A stretch of DNA of 64,000 nucleotides, from assembly GCA_026770025.1 (NCBI GenBank), contig JAMXDE010000016.1, positions 1,550,001 through 1,614,000 of the forward strand, read 5' to 3'. This DNA is from Craspedostauros australis (Eukaryota; Bacillariophyta; Bacillariophyceae; Mastogloiales; Achnanthaceae). The notes under the pieces are model-generated. The model ran no database searches. It had not been told where the DNA came from and saw nothing but the letters and a program-made list of their open reading frames with translations. The translations under genes were made by a program, and so were the position numbers. Positions 12,211 through 22,764 of the stretch are shown in pieces (positions within the stretch are counted from its first letter, which is position 1; every line of letters begins with the position of its first letter).

Positions 12211-13022
12211 TGTCGAGATGTACATACGTGTATATGTCAAGATGTACATGTATATGTGCATCGTTCACCTGCTATTCTCTTATACATGTATGGACGGTAC
12301 AACTACATTTGTGTCGATAATATGCTGTAATTTGGCAAAATCACAGTGGAAATGGAACACAGAAACATGAGGAGAATTTCTGGAGGAAATTTGCAATCAA
12401 CGATTTCTGAGAGAATCAAGAATATCGTCCGTCCATCCATCAATGGTACCAAGAGAATCTCAAGGTACTTCCCAACTAAACCTCAGATGACGATATCATC
12501 TGACAGGCTACTGCATCACCAATGGAACGTGACATCTGGAGAGCAGAAGGACGCCTACTGACGTCGACAGGATGTCATCGTGTCACCACATCGACATCTG
12601 TCTCCAAGTCAGAGCAGGAGGCAAAGATCCGATGACCGAAGAGCATCAAGATCATGGATACGGGAGATGAACTTCAAATGGTAAGTACTCATGGAGTAGG
12701 AACCAGTAGTAAATGAATGGAGTGTCGAATGTGGAGTACGCATCGAACACGGAGTATCATGTAGCACGAAGTGCACGATACTGAGACTGAGACAGAGAGA
12801 GAGAATACGAAGAGCAGCGAGAGAGCATCTCGCATACCAACACTCATAGTTGGGTCAGGAGATCAAATCTACGAGACAGATTGAAGCGCCAAGAGCATTG
12901 GGCAAGAGAACGGGCATACACCGAGAGGATCGGAGTAGCCAAGTAATGAAATAGCAAACAAACGACTATCAACAACACCATCTTCCACGATCGCAGGCTT
13001 CCGTGAGCGGAACTTGCCAACA
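12211..13022 (+). repeat. 3' LTR of copia A
   Basis: 812 bp, same ends as the 5' LTR but with many substitutions and indels against it, including a longer GA-rich tract. Confidence 0.9.
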
Positions 13023-13655
13023 GCATACACTTGTGTCCTGTGCGACATCATGCACGAACTGCAGCACCAACAACAACAAGCTGACTGTCGCAGTACGCTC
13101 CACTTCATCAAGTTGGATTCGAGCCCTTCCAGCCAGGCACGACCCCCGTTGGGTCCACCACCATTTCCCACGCAGCTCCTTCCACACCAACGAAACCAAT
13201 GAACGCGGAAACCATCTGATCGGCAATGACGACCACGACGATGCCAGCGGTGGCTGGACCATCTTCTTCATGTCGCATTGGCCAATGATGCTGCACAGTA
13301 GCGTACCTTATGCCAACCAGGATCATCTGCAATTCATGCACAGAAGACCATGCGTATCTTGCGGTTTAGCCAGACCGTGCTGTGAACGACACAGGAGTGC
13401 ATGGACCAGTATGCCGCATGGATCAGCAAAGGTGACAGTGAAGGCATGCCGGACGCACCATTGAATGAATGGATCATTAATTGCTCAAGTTCCTTTGACA
13501 CAGTTTCTATCCTAATGACTATTCTGACGATTAGGTTTATCCATCAACTCAATTCCGCCATGCGTTCACTTCTCGAAGACTTCTGTTATGGTATGGCATG
13601 GTGTGGCACTTCACTCCTCTTCTTCAGCAGCGCCGTCCGTCTCAACCACTTTGGA
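13023..13655. other. Spacer between copia A and the ankyrin-BTB gene
   Basis: Overlapping short ORFs in all plus frames (for example a Cys/His-containing one ending at 13464). No domain is recognised and no start is convincing. This may be a broken exon next to the element. Confidence 0.3.
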
Positions 13656-16574
13656 TCAATTGGTTCTCATTGAGCGGACGAGGTCCACGAGTGTTGCCCG
13701 ATCCATGTATGAATCAATCTGTGCTGTACCCTTGTCCTCATCTATGATCTTGTACAGCTCCATCATGGACATGTGGCTGTACTCATCATCACTCTCTGCT
13801 TCCCCACTGCAAAACGCCTGGGTCTCCGTCATCAGTTGATGGTGCGGAACCAGTTTCTTGAAATCTGGATGAGTGAACAGATTTTGTTCATATCCAACTG
13901 CCATTCTCATTGCTGCATCCTTCAACACCATGCAGTTGTGTTGATCAGCGAATATCAACGCATCTATCATGGTGGTCTGTGTGAGATATTTGTGGGCCAA
14001 CTCCGCTTCAAGAACAAGCTTGAGTCGCCAGAAGCCGAACTTGTTGGCCACAAGGATCAGCTGTTGCAGATCGTGCCATCCAGTGAGGGTGGGAGTTGGC
14101 TGGTTTGCGTCACCGGTATTGGTGTTGTCTTCATGAGCGCTGTTGTCGAAGGACATCTCACCTGTGTAGATGCATTGGAGGACGTGTCGGACGTGTTTTG
14201 GTTGAAGGTTGGGAAGAGGGATGGTTGTTTGGATGGGTTCAGTTCCATCTTGAGCACCATCATGAGCGCATTGATGTTGGATTCCAGAGTTGATCAATGT
14301 CTGAATGGATGGAACAGTGACAATGAGGACTGCGGAGTTTGCCTTGATTGATTGTTGGTCGTCCCCTTGTCCGCACAGGAAGGTAGTGTCTGCGATGGCC
14401 TCGGCACGAACAGCGGTGCGACGATCTTGGTCGATGCTGATCTTGAAGTGTTGTTTCAGCTGCCGTTTCAGTTGTTCGCTCTCTCGTTGAGTTTTCGAGA
14501 CCATGCCCTGCATTGCTTCCTTCTGCTGTTTCAACTGCCGCTTCAGTTGTTCGTTCTCCTGGTCCTTTTGTTTCTTCTCTTGCCCCTTCCGTTCCAACTG
14601 CTGTTTCAGCTGTTCGTTCTCCCGTCGAGTTGTCGAGACCATGCCCTGCATTGCTTCCTTCTGCTGTTTTGGCTGTTGTTTTGACTGCTGTTTCAACTGC
14701 TGTTTCAGTCGCTTGTTCTCCTGGTTCTTCTTGTTCTTCTCTTGCCCCTCCCATTCCAACTTCCGTTTCAGTTGTCCGCTCTCTCGTTGACTTTTCAAGA
14801 GCAAACGCCGAATTTCTTCCGTCTGCTGTCCCAACTCCCGCTTCAGTTGTGCGTTCTCCCATCGACTTTTTGAGAGCATGTCCTGCATTTCTTCCTTCTG
14901 TTGTTTCAACTGCCGTTTTCGTTGTTCATTCTCCTGGCCCTTCTTGTTCTTCTCTTGCCCCTCCCGTTCCAACTGCCATTTCAGTTGTTCGTTCTCTCGT
15001 TGACTCTTCAAGAGCATGCCCTGCATTGCTTCCTTCTGCTGTTTCAACTGCCACTTCAGTTGTTCGTTCTCCTGGTCCTTCTCTTGCCCCTCCCGTTCCA
15101 ACTGCAGTTTCAGTTGTTTGCTCTCTCGTTGACTTTTTGAGAGCATGCGCTGCATTTCTTCCTTCTGCTGTCCCAACTCCAGCTTCAGTTGCTGGCCTTC
15201 CTGCTTGTTCTCTTTCAACTGCTGCCGCAGTTGCAGGTTGCGGAGACTGAGACCAGTGATGATCGATCTCATCACCTTGATTTGATCGTTTGTGCTGATC
15301 ACATCGAGAGGGGTTTTGTTGTCTTTGTTTTGGATGTCGATATCGGCATTGGCTGATGCGATGAGGTACTTGATGCACCCCAGCTGGCCGTACATGCATG
15401 CCAGATGAAGGGGAGTGAGACCATTGTTGTCTTTGCAGTTGATGTTGGCCCTGCGTGATTCGATGAGGTACTTCACACATTCCAGGTGGCCGGTTTGGCA
15501 TGCGTCATTAAGGGGAGTGCCACCGCCATTGTCTTTGCAGTTGGCGTTGGCCCTGCATGATTCGATGAGGTACTTCACACACTCCAGCTCGCCGTTGTAG
15601 CATGCCCCATGAAGGGGAGTTTCACCATTGTTGTCTTTGCAGTTGATGTTGGCCCTGCGTGATTCGATGAGGTACTTCACACATTCCAGCTGGCCGTTAC
15701 TGCATGCCACATGAAGGGGAGTGCCACCATTGTTGTCTTTGCAGTTGATGTCAGCCCCGTGTGATTCGATGAGGTACTTGACACACTCCAGCTGGTCGTT
15801 TATGCATGCCACATGAAGGGGAGTGAAACCATCTTTGTCTTTGCAGTTGGTGTCGGCCCTGCATGATTCGATGAGGTACTTCGCACATTCCAGCTGGCCG
15901 TATATGCATGCCACATGGAGGGGAGTGAGACCTTTGTTGTCTTTGCAGTTGGTGTTGGCCCTGCATGATTCGATGAGGTACTTCACACACTCCAGCTGAC
16001 CGTTGTGGCATGCCCGATGAAGGGGAGTTTCACCATCGTTGCTTTTGCAGTTGATGTCAGCCCCGCGTGATTCGATGAGGTACTTCACACATTCCAGCTG
16101 GCCGTTACTGCATGCCACATGAAGGGGAGTGAAACCATTGCTGTTTTTGCAGTTGATGTCAGCCCCGTGTGATTCGATGAGGTACTTGACACACTCCAGC
16201 TGGTCGTTTATGCATGCCACATGAAGGGGAGTGAAACCATCTTTGTCTTTGCAGTTGGTGTCGGCCCTGCATGATTCGATGAGGTACTTCGCACATTCCA
16301 GCTGGCCGTTTATGCATGCCACATGGAGGGGAGTGAAACCATCTTTGTCTTTGCAGTTGGTGTCGGCCCTGCATGATTCGATGAGGTACTTCGCACATTC
16401 CAGCTGGCCGTTTATGCATGCCACATGGAGGGGGGTGTAACCACTCCTGTCTGTGACCTTGTTGACATCAACTCCTTCATTCTGCGTCTGGTTCTGCGTC
16501 TTCCATTCCTGCAACACCGACAAGTCGCCTGCCATGACAGCAGCAAAGAGTTGTTCGTTCGTAACATTCGGCAT
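13656..16574 (-). CDS. Ankyrin repeat - coiled coil - BTB domain protein
   Basis: 972 residues from ATG 16574 (MPNVTNEQLFAAV). Residues about 45-440 hold eleven 34-residue ankyrin repeats (GxTPLHVACxNGQLECxKYL pattern) and a degenerate twelfth. Residues about 455-700 are a long Gln/Glu/Lys heptad coiled coil built of repeated QLKxQLxREGQEK units. The C-terminal 260 residues look like a BTB/POZ domain (IKANSAVLIVTVPSIQ, a LQCIYTGEMSF strand-helix) followed by a BACK-like helical tail. BTB domains commonly link substrates to Cul3 ubiquitin ligases, and ankyrin arrays bind proteins, so an adaptor role is plausible but inferred. The nucleotide repeats create long antisense ORFs, which I do not consider genes. 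Confidence 0.85.
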   Translation of the reverse strand: MPNVTNEQLFAAVMAGDLSVLQEWKTQNQTQNEGVDVNKVTDRSGYTPLHVACINGQLECAKYLIESCRADTNCKDKDGFTPLHVACINGQLECAKYLIESCRADTNCKDKDGFTPLHVACINDQLECVKYLIESHGADINCKNSNGFTPLHVACSNGQLECVKYLIESRGADINCKSNDGETPLHRACHNGQLECVKYLIESCRANTNCKDNKGLTPLHVACIYGQLECAKYLIESCRADTNCKDKDGFTPLHVACINDQLECVKYLIESHGADINCKDNNGGTPLHVACSNGQLECVKYLIESRRANINCKDNNGETPLHGACYNGELECVKYLIESCRANANCKDNGGGTPLNDACQTGHLECVKYLIESRRANINCKDNNGLTPLHLACMYGQLGCIKYLIASANADIDIQNKDNKTPLDVISTNDQIKVMRSIITGLSLRNLQLRQQLKENKQEGQQLKLELGQQKEEMQRMLSKSQRESKQLKLQLEREGQEKDQENEQLKWQLKQQKEAMQGMLLKSQRENEQLKWQLEREGQEKNKKGQENEQRKRQLKQQKEEMQDMLSKSRWENAQLKRELGQQTEEIRRLLLKSQRESGQLKRKLEWEGQEKNKKNQENKRLKQQLKQQSKQQPKQQKEAMQGMVSTTRRENEQLKQQLERKGQEKKQKDQENEQLKRQLKQQKEAMQGMVSKTQRESEQLKRQLKQHFKISIDQDRRTAVRAEAIADTTFLCGQGDDQQSIKANSAVLIVTVPSIQTLINSGIQHQCAHDGAQDGTEPIQTTIPLPNLQPKHVRHVLQCIYTGEMSFDNSAHEDNTNTGDANQPTPTLTGWHDLQQLILVANKFGFWRLKLVLEAELAHKYLTQTTMIDALIFADQHNCMVLKDAAMRMAVGYEQNLFTHPDFKKLVPHHQLMTETQAFCSGEAESDDEYSHMSMMELYKIIDEDKGTAQIDSYMDRATLVDLVRSMRTN
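14440..15200 (-). repeat. Internal coding repeats of the coiled-coil region
   Basis: Degenerate units of about 130-150 bp (phrases around CCTGCATTGCTTCCTTCTGCTGTTT) recur at least five times, showing that the coiled coil grew by tandem duplication. Confidence 0.7.
15300..16442 (-). repeat. Tandem 102-bp ankyrin repeat array
   Basis: Eleven 102-bp units, one per 34-residue ankyrin repeat. Units encoding repeats 1 and 2 (about 16238-16440) are almost identical. Repeats 3 and 7, and repeats 1/2 and 6, also pair closely, so blocks of several repeats were duplicated or converted recently. Confidence 0.9.
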
Positions 16575-16808
16575 TTTGAGGGGATGGTCGGTGATTACTG
16601 GACGATTGACGTTGGATTGGCTGTCGAGGAAGAGTGTAGTTCGAGTTACCTATGGCGGAGATATCGATGGTGGTGTCTTCAAAAGCTTGTATTCGTATGG
16701 GTATCATACACTGTGTGGTAACTCGATGTCTGTTGTTGATGTGCTCGAGTATGGGGTTGAGTGGTGTGTGTTGTTGTCTTGTTGTCTTGGTCTTCTCTTT
16801 GTGTTTGC

Positions 16809-16880
16809 CTCCTTCTCTTGATCGCACCCCTGATTCTGATTTGGGTCCTTCTCTTGATCGCACCCCTGGTTCTGGTTCGC
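16809..16880. repeat. Two-copy 36-bp tandem repeat
   Basis: CTTCTCTTGATCGCACCCCT occurs twice 36 bp apart, upstream of the ankyrin-BTB gene. Confidence 0.7.
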
Positions 16881-16992
16881 ATCCACCGGTTCCCATCCAT
16901 TGCGAAAATGTACGTGGACAACAAGAAGAAAGAAGGAGGGACAACAGAGTTCTGTTGCGTGACATCGCTGAAAACGAGAATCTTCGACTGCT

Positions 16993-17130
16993 ATGAGTAA
17001 AACCATCGAAGAAGATCAACGTCTGTTTGGACATCTGTTGAAGCACAACGAATGCGAGAGATCATTGACCGTGGCACACAACTGGTTCGAAATGGTCGTT
17101 GCATGTTGCCATTGGCCCAAAAGGTCATAG
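16993..17130 (+). other. Short unassigned ORF
   Basis: 45 codons (begins MSKTIEEDQRLFGHLLKHNE) with protein-like composition. A longer ORF in another frame overlaps (17052-17312). Possibly the 5' end of a frameshifted gene cut by the tRNA-like repeat. No family recognised. Confidence 0.2.
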
Positions 17131-17285
17131 GCGCCTCCGTACATTCTGGGTGTGTGTATTTTTGCGCATGTGCTGGCATGTCTTTGATGACACCCACAGA
17201 GTTGATCAGTGCTTTGACCAACATGCTCGGCAACCAACCCTACCATGAAGTCAAGTTCCATGTTTCCAAAAGGGCATGCTATGAA

Positions 17286-17487
17286 TATCAGCACAAATCT
17301 GCATTGTGCTAAGTATGTTACTTCCATAGCCCCCATTATCTATAAATTTCACTTGTGTTCATTTCAGCAATCACAACGCCTGTAGCTCAATGGCAGAGCA
17401 CCAGCAATTCTTGCTGAGGTTCCGGGTTCAAATCTTGGCATGGTACTTTGCTTTTACTGTCCCCTTGTGATTTTGCAATAGTGCTCT
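17286..17487 (+). repeat. tRNA-like SINE-type repeat, copy 1
   Basis: One of three about 202-bp copies. A conserved 5' part has an AGCAC...GTGCT hairpin and TATAAATTTCACTTG. A tRNA-like body follows, with an A-box-like TAGCTCAATGG and a B-box-like GGTTCAAATC, and then TTTT (a possible Pol III stop) and a conserved tail ending GTGCTCT. D, anticodon and T arms can be drawn, but the acceptor stem does not pair, so this is a tRNA-derived element rather than a working tRNA. Confidence 0.6.
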
Positions 17488-18836
17488 TTCAATGAACGAA
17501 GAACATCCCAAGAACGATTCTCTTCTTCATCTCTCATGTTTGTTGCTGAGGTTGTGGAATGGCGAAGGTGTGGATTGGCAGACAAATGGCAAGGACCTTC
17601 AAATCATGCAGATGCTCCTGCAAATATTCATACTTACACCTCCTCACCTAGTGCAACTCCATTACTCCATGCATTGATAGTATAAGAGTCCACATGGTGT
17701 CCGAATCTTCCTCAACTCTACATGATGCTTGTACAGATATGTACAGCGATCATGAATAGGTCGTACAAGGACTCATGCGGTCATGAGCACAAGCATGGAT
17801 GATGTGTGGAAGAGGAGAAGGAAACAGGATCGATGCGGCTGATGTCCGAAACAAAAGAGCATGGAGTTTGGGAGGCATGCCCTTGTCTTCTCAGTGGGCA
17901 TTTCTGCTCTGACACAAGCAGCAACCTCGGTTGCCTTTGCAAGAAACTGCCACCAACATGGTCATGGTTGATATTGCTGCAGGCTGTCAATCACTGTCAA
18001 TCACGGATTCATACTTAAACACCTACCAACATGCAAATTCTCATCTGCCACCAGTGCCAATATTCGTGAATGTGCCGACACAGAATGAATGCTCCAGATT
18101 GCTGGCCTCAACGACCGATACATTCCAGTCAGCTCCGCCAGACGTCAGGATGAATGCCAGGACGAGTGCCAAGACAGACATGCTGGCACCACTGTCATCA
18201 TCCAACATCAACATCAAGGTGCGGCACCTCATGAATTCCATACAGTTGCATGTTGATCAAGTACAAGATGAGGACATGCACTCCGTCGTCTGAGAGCGTC
18301 TACGGAATGAAGCCGCATCGCACAGTCAATCCATCCAGAAGGAATGGGTCAAGTCGCGAATGCAATGGCACCACATTTCTAATTGGCTGTCCATGCAACA
18401 AGTGCAGGGCATGCTCAACTTCGTGTCCTACATCTGCCATCTGTCATCTTCCATCTGCATGTGGCGCAGAAGGCCATTCAAACGGAACCGCGCATCTTGT
18501 GCAAGGACGTTGCTGTCGCGGTGAAGCCATTCTACAATTTCCTTGCCAACCTGTGGGGATAGGATAGGCTGAAGCAGGCTGTCAAGCGCGACCCCAAGCT
18601 GCTGTGTGCCCATAATTGCAAAAGCAGCAGCACAAGGGTTGCCAGAGAACTGCAGTAGTATTGGGAGGAGGCGTTTGACGAGTCGTCGCATCCCACAAAC
18701 AGCACACAGACAGAAGGCAACATCGCCACATCAGCAAAGACCCATGCCAAAATCTGTGCCTACTTGACATACCTGCGATCTATGTTTGATGATGACGTCC
18801 TTTGTCAGCAACGCAGACCCAGGAAAAAGGCATCAA
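17488..18836 (+). pseudogene. Decayed coding remnant, unknown
   Basis: Consecutive protein-like pieces lie in different plus frames: about 17931-18293 (ends VRHLMNSIQLHVDQV), then 18293-18520 (QSIQKEWVKSRMQWHHIS), then about 18465-18560 (AIQTEPRILCKDVAVAVKPF). They suggest one gene broken by frameshifts. No domain recognised; it may be an old transposon ORF. The first 400 bp show nothing. Confidence 0.25.
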
Positions 18837-19634
18837 TGTTGGCAAGTTCCATGATTGGTAACCTACGATCGTGGAAGATGGTGGTGGTTGGTAGTCGTTC
18901 GTTTGCTATTTCATTAGTTGGCTACTCCGATCCTCTCAGTGTACGCCCGTTCTCTTGCCCGATGCTCTCGGCGCTTCAATCTGTTTCGTAGATTTGGTCT
19001 CCAACTATGAGTCGGTACGCGAGATGCTCTCTTGCTCTTCTCTGTATTCTCTCTCTCTGTCTCAGCATCGTGTACTTCGTGCTACACGATACTCCGTGTT
19101 TGATGCGTACTCTGCATTCGACACTCCGTTCGTTCAGTACTGGTTCCTACTCCATGAGTACTTACCATTTGAACTTCACCTTCCGTATCCATGATGCTGA
19201 TGCCCTTCGGTCATCGGATCTTCGCCTCCTGCTCTGACCTGGAGACAGATGTCGACGTGGTGACACGATGACATCCTGTCGACGTCAGTAGGCGTCCTTC
19301 TGCTCTCCAGATGTCACGTTCCATTGGTGATGCAGCAGTCTGTCAGATGATATCGTCATCTGAGGTTTAGTTGGGAAGTACCTCGAGATTCTCTTGGTAC
19401 CATTGATGGATGGACGGACGATCTTCTAATTCTCTCAGAAATCGTCGATTGCAAATTTCCTCCAGAAATCTTGCTCATTTTCGTGTGTTCCATTTCCGCT
19501 GTAATTCTGACGAATCACAGTATACTATTGACACGAATGTAGTTATACCGTCCAAGTGCGTATGAGAGAATAACGAGTGAACGATGCACATATACACGTA
19601 CATCTCGACATATACTCACATGTACATCTCGACA
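18837..19634 (-). repeat. 3' LTR of truncated copia A copy
   Basis: 798 bp; on the plus strand it reads TGTTGGCAAG...ATCTCGACA, the reverse complement of the family A LTR. Confidence 0.9.
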
Positions 19635-19654
19635 CCCTTCCTGTGTGCATTCGG

Positions 19655-22066
19655 TCATTCGAATGTTCTCGATGTGTCAAGGTATGACTTCTTGTGTTCA
19701 CGTTGTAAGTCGGCCTTGATGTTCTTGGTGAATCCGTCGCTTGTGTTCTGCTCGGATTTGACAAAAATGATTTCGATGGTTTTGTTGATTACCATGTTCC
19801 TCATGTAATGATGGCGCACGTCGATGTGCCGCGATCGTTGGAATGTTGATGGGTTCTTGGTGATGAAGATTGCTCCGATGTTGTCCACACGGACCTTGAT
19901 CGGTGTCTTCACTGGAACGCCCACACTTTCGAGTAGCTGCACGACGAAGAAGATTTCCTTTGCCGCTTTGGAAAGGGCAACGTATTCTGCTTCGGATGAG
20001 CTGAGTGTGACGGCCTTCTGTGCCTTGGATCGCCAAAGGGTTGGTACCTTGCACAGGTATAAGATGAATCCCCCTACACTGATTCTCGTGTTCTTGTCTC
20101 CTGCATATTCGCTATCGCAGAAGAGCTCCATGTCCCAGCCGTCGTTGTCTGGACGCGCTGGATGGATCTTCAATCCATAGTCCTTCGTATCAATCACATA
20201 CTTGATGATCCGATACATCTCCTTCATTGCGGCCTTGGTGGGTCCGATCAATACCTTGGAGAGTTCCCTCACAGGGTTCGCGATATCTGGTCGCGAATGC
20301 TTGATGAGGAAGAGTAGCATGCCGACGCCTCGGCGGTATTCGGCATGTTCTTCCGCTCCGACCTTCTGCAGTCCGTTATCTTCGGATGGTCGTACGATGA
20401 TTTGACCCGGGGTTCCCGGTGTCCCATAGCGCTGCATCTTCTCAACCTTGGTTCCGAACTCTTCGATGAGATGTCGGATGAGGTGTGGTTGACGCAATGT
20501 CGCTCTAGTCTTGTCATGGTTCAGTTCGATGTTGCAGCTGAGGTAGTCTCCGAGTCCACGCTCGATTGTCACCTTGAATTTGCTGCCTTGGATGTACTTC
20601 AGGAATGTCTCCAATGCCTTGGAGTCTCTGCAGCAGAAGCAATCGTTCACGTAGATGGCCACGATCATACTTCCTTCGTTCGTCTTCCTGTAGAACAGAC
20701 ACGGGTCTGCCGCGCTCTGTTCGAAGTTGATATTCTTGAGGGTCGATACCAACATCTTGAACCATTGTCTGGCGCTCTGCACAAGTCCGTAGATTGGCTT
20801 GTGTAGGGTCAGGGCTTCGTCTGGTTGATGATCCATCCCATTGGGACAGTTCATGTAGATCTCCTCGTCGAGGTCTCCATGTAGGAATGCCGGTACGACA
20901 TCGACGAGTGCGCAGTCCATCTTCTTGATCAGCATGATCACCATCATGACCCAATAGGTCACGTCATGGATGACGGGTGAGTAATGCTCTTGGAAGTCCA
21001 CTCCTGCGACTTGTGAATAGCCACATGCAACGAGCCGCGCTCGATGTGTGCCGTCGCGTTTCAGCTTGAAGACCCATTTGCACTTGCAGCATCTGCGGCC
21101 GCGTGGTATGGCGTCTCGTTTGATCTTGCTGTACACCTTTCGTGTATCCATGGAGTCGAACTCCTTCTTGATGGCTGCTCGATATCCCTTTCGATGGATG
21201 GGATCTGGATGATTGAAGGCTCCATCAAATGTCGTTGGTTCGATGTGCTTCTCTGGTTTCTTGTTCTCGTCCTGCATCGACAGTCCGATGTCGATCGCTG
21301 GTGACTCAGTGATGATTGCGTTCATCCCGTATAGTCCTGTTGTGCTGTGATGAGTGATTTCGATCTCTTCTTCTCCGTCTACAATTTCTTCATCATCTGT
21401 AGTCTCATTGTTGGATTCGTCGGATATCTCGTCGCTGAGTTCGTCACTCTCTTCGTTGGATGATGACTTGCTCTCATAGCCTTCCTCCTTTCGACCTCGT
21501 TCATTGAAGTCTGCGAGCTCACGCAGAGCTCTGGAAATACTCTTCCCTGTAGTTGGTTTGGGATTAGCTTCTCCCTTCCTGCCTCGTGCTTCATGACGTC
21601 GGATTCTCTCCTTTCTAGCTATGTCACGCTTGCTTGGTTTGCTTGGTGGAGGTCTCGATGGTGTGTCATGTGTAGACCTCGCTGGTGTGTTCGGAGGAGT
21701 GACGCCTGTATCATCGTCGGCTTTGTCGCCAGATGGTGTGATCTCGTCATCCTCATGATTGGATTCTCTCCGATCTTCCTCGTCGTTATGGATTAGTTGA
21801 GTCACTACTCCATCGTCCTCATCATCCTCATCATTGCTGTCCGATAGGATGTGATATTTGTTCGTGTCCGCGAAAGATACTCTCTTTGCTTCTGATGTTT
21901 GACGCATTGCCGTCTTTGGCATTGCTCCCTTCCGTCCAATGGTTGTGAAGCCGTCTGCGTCTGTCGTTCCTACTTTGCTGGATATGTTCGGTGCTGGTGC
22001 CCAGCCACGGAACTGTCCATATGATTGGTTGAGCCACTTGATGTCGCGAGAGCAGACCAGTGACTT
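19655..22066 (-). pseudogene. pol: Copia A pol 3' half (RT-RNase H)
   Basis: Open for about 800 codons, very similar to the 3' half of the pol frame at 5990-12190: end of integrase, an acidic Ser/Asp/Glu-rich linker, RT and RNase H. Without an upstream gag, protease or start codon it is a fragment. The RT motif is again YVND (Asn codon at 20645-20647, minus strand), and a Pro replaces Thr next to the first catalytic Asp (VDVVPAFLHG). Confidence 0.85.
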
Positions 22067-22268
22067 TATCAGCACAAATACATATAGTGCAAATTACGTT
22101 ACTCCCGTAGCCCCCACTATCTATAAATTTCACTTGTGTTCGGATCAGCAATCGCAATGCCTGTAGCTCAACGGTAGAGCACCAGTAATTCTCACTGAGG
22201 TTCCGGGTTCGAATCCCGGCATGGTACTTTGCTTTTGCTCTCCCCTCGTGATTTTTCGATCGTGCTCT
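22067..22268 (+). repeat. tRNA-like SINE-type repeat, copy 2
   Basis: Best-preserved copy: A-box TAGCTCAACGG, exact B-box GGTTCGAATCC, T stem CCGGG/CCCGG, and TTTT about 15 nt after the tRNA-like body. It lies exactly between the truncation point of the copia A copy and the primer-binding site of copia E. Confidence 0.65.
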
Positions 22269-22764
22269 TTCAGATTAACAGTCGCACTCGCTCCACACCT
22301 GTGTTGATCGAGTGAATATCCACTTCATCTGCTTCAAGCATCCTCAGCTACCCCACGTGACGACGTGACACTCTCTGCCCAGTCCTCTGTGCAGACACAC
22401 TCTTCTGTTCGGATCCCACCGTTCAGCTCCCACCGTTCAGCTCCACTCGGCTTCGGCCCTCGCGCGCTCACCACACTCCAGACATCACAGTCCAAGTGTG
22501 TACACTCTCTCTTTCCAAACTGCTTCACACGCCAATCCTCTCTTGAATCGAAACATCTCGTCACAGACGATTGATCAAGTGTGCTTCCCTGCTCTATTTC
22601 TTGAATCGTACAACAACATCGCCCACGGCGATCTACGCGAGAAACCAGAAATATCAAGACAAACAAACACTCCGCCAACTACAACAAAACAAACACAAAA
22701 CAAACAATCTACATCACATCACATCAACCATCACCCAACACCCATCACCGAACGCTTTTCTACC

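Larger units (their letters stand above)
5130..13022 (+). mobile_element. Ty1/copia retrotransposon, family A, near full length
   Basis: Two direct LTRs (5130-5907 and 12211-13022), both beginning TGTCGAGATG and ending CTTGCCAACA, flank one Gag-Pol frame in the order Gag, protease, integrase, RT, RNase H, which is the Ty1/copia order. A purine tract (AGGAAGGG) abuts the 3' LTR. The LTRs differ in length (778 and 812 bp) and sequence, and the flanks (GAGGCA left, GCATAC right) show no duplication. The element is therefore old or recombined between two insertions. Solo LTRs of the same family elsewhere in the window have clean 6-bp duplications. Confidence 0.93.
18837..22066 (-). mobile_element. 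Copia family A, 5'-truncated copy
   Basis: Minus-strand copy with its 3' LTR at 18837-19634 and the pol 3' half up to about 22064. Homology to copia A stops abruptly within the C-terminal integrase region (the KSLICSRDIK segment), and a tRNA-like repeat follows. The 5' LTR, Gag, protease and most of integrase are missing. Confidence 0.9.

Noticed and set aside
14513-15250. Long plus-strand ORFs opposite the ankyrin-BTB gene
   Set aside because: They are antisense shadows of the repetitive coiled-coil and ankyrin codons, with biased Ser/Pro/Phe/Leu composition and no domain.
22159-22230. Functional tRNA gene
   Set aside because: D, anticodon and T arms can be drawn, but the acceptor stem does not pair, position 33 is not U and the whole 202-bp unit is repeated. 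Called a tRNA-like repeat instead.
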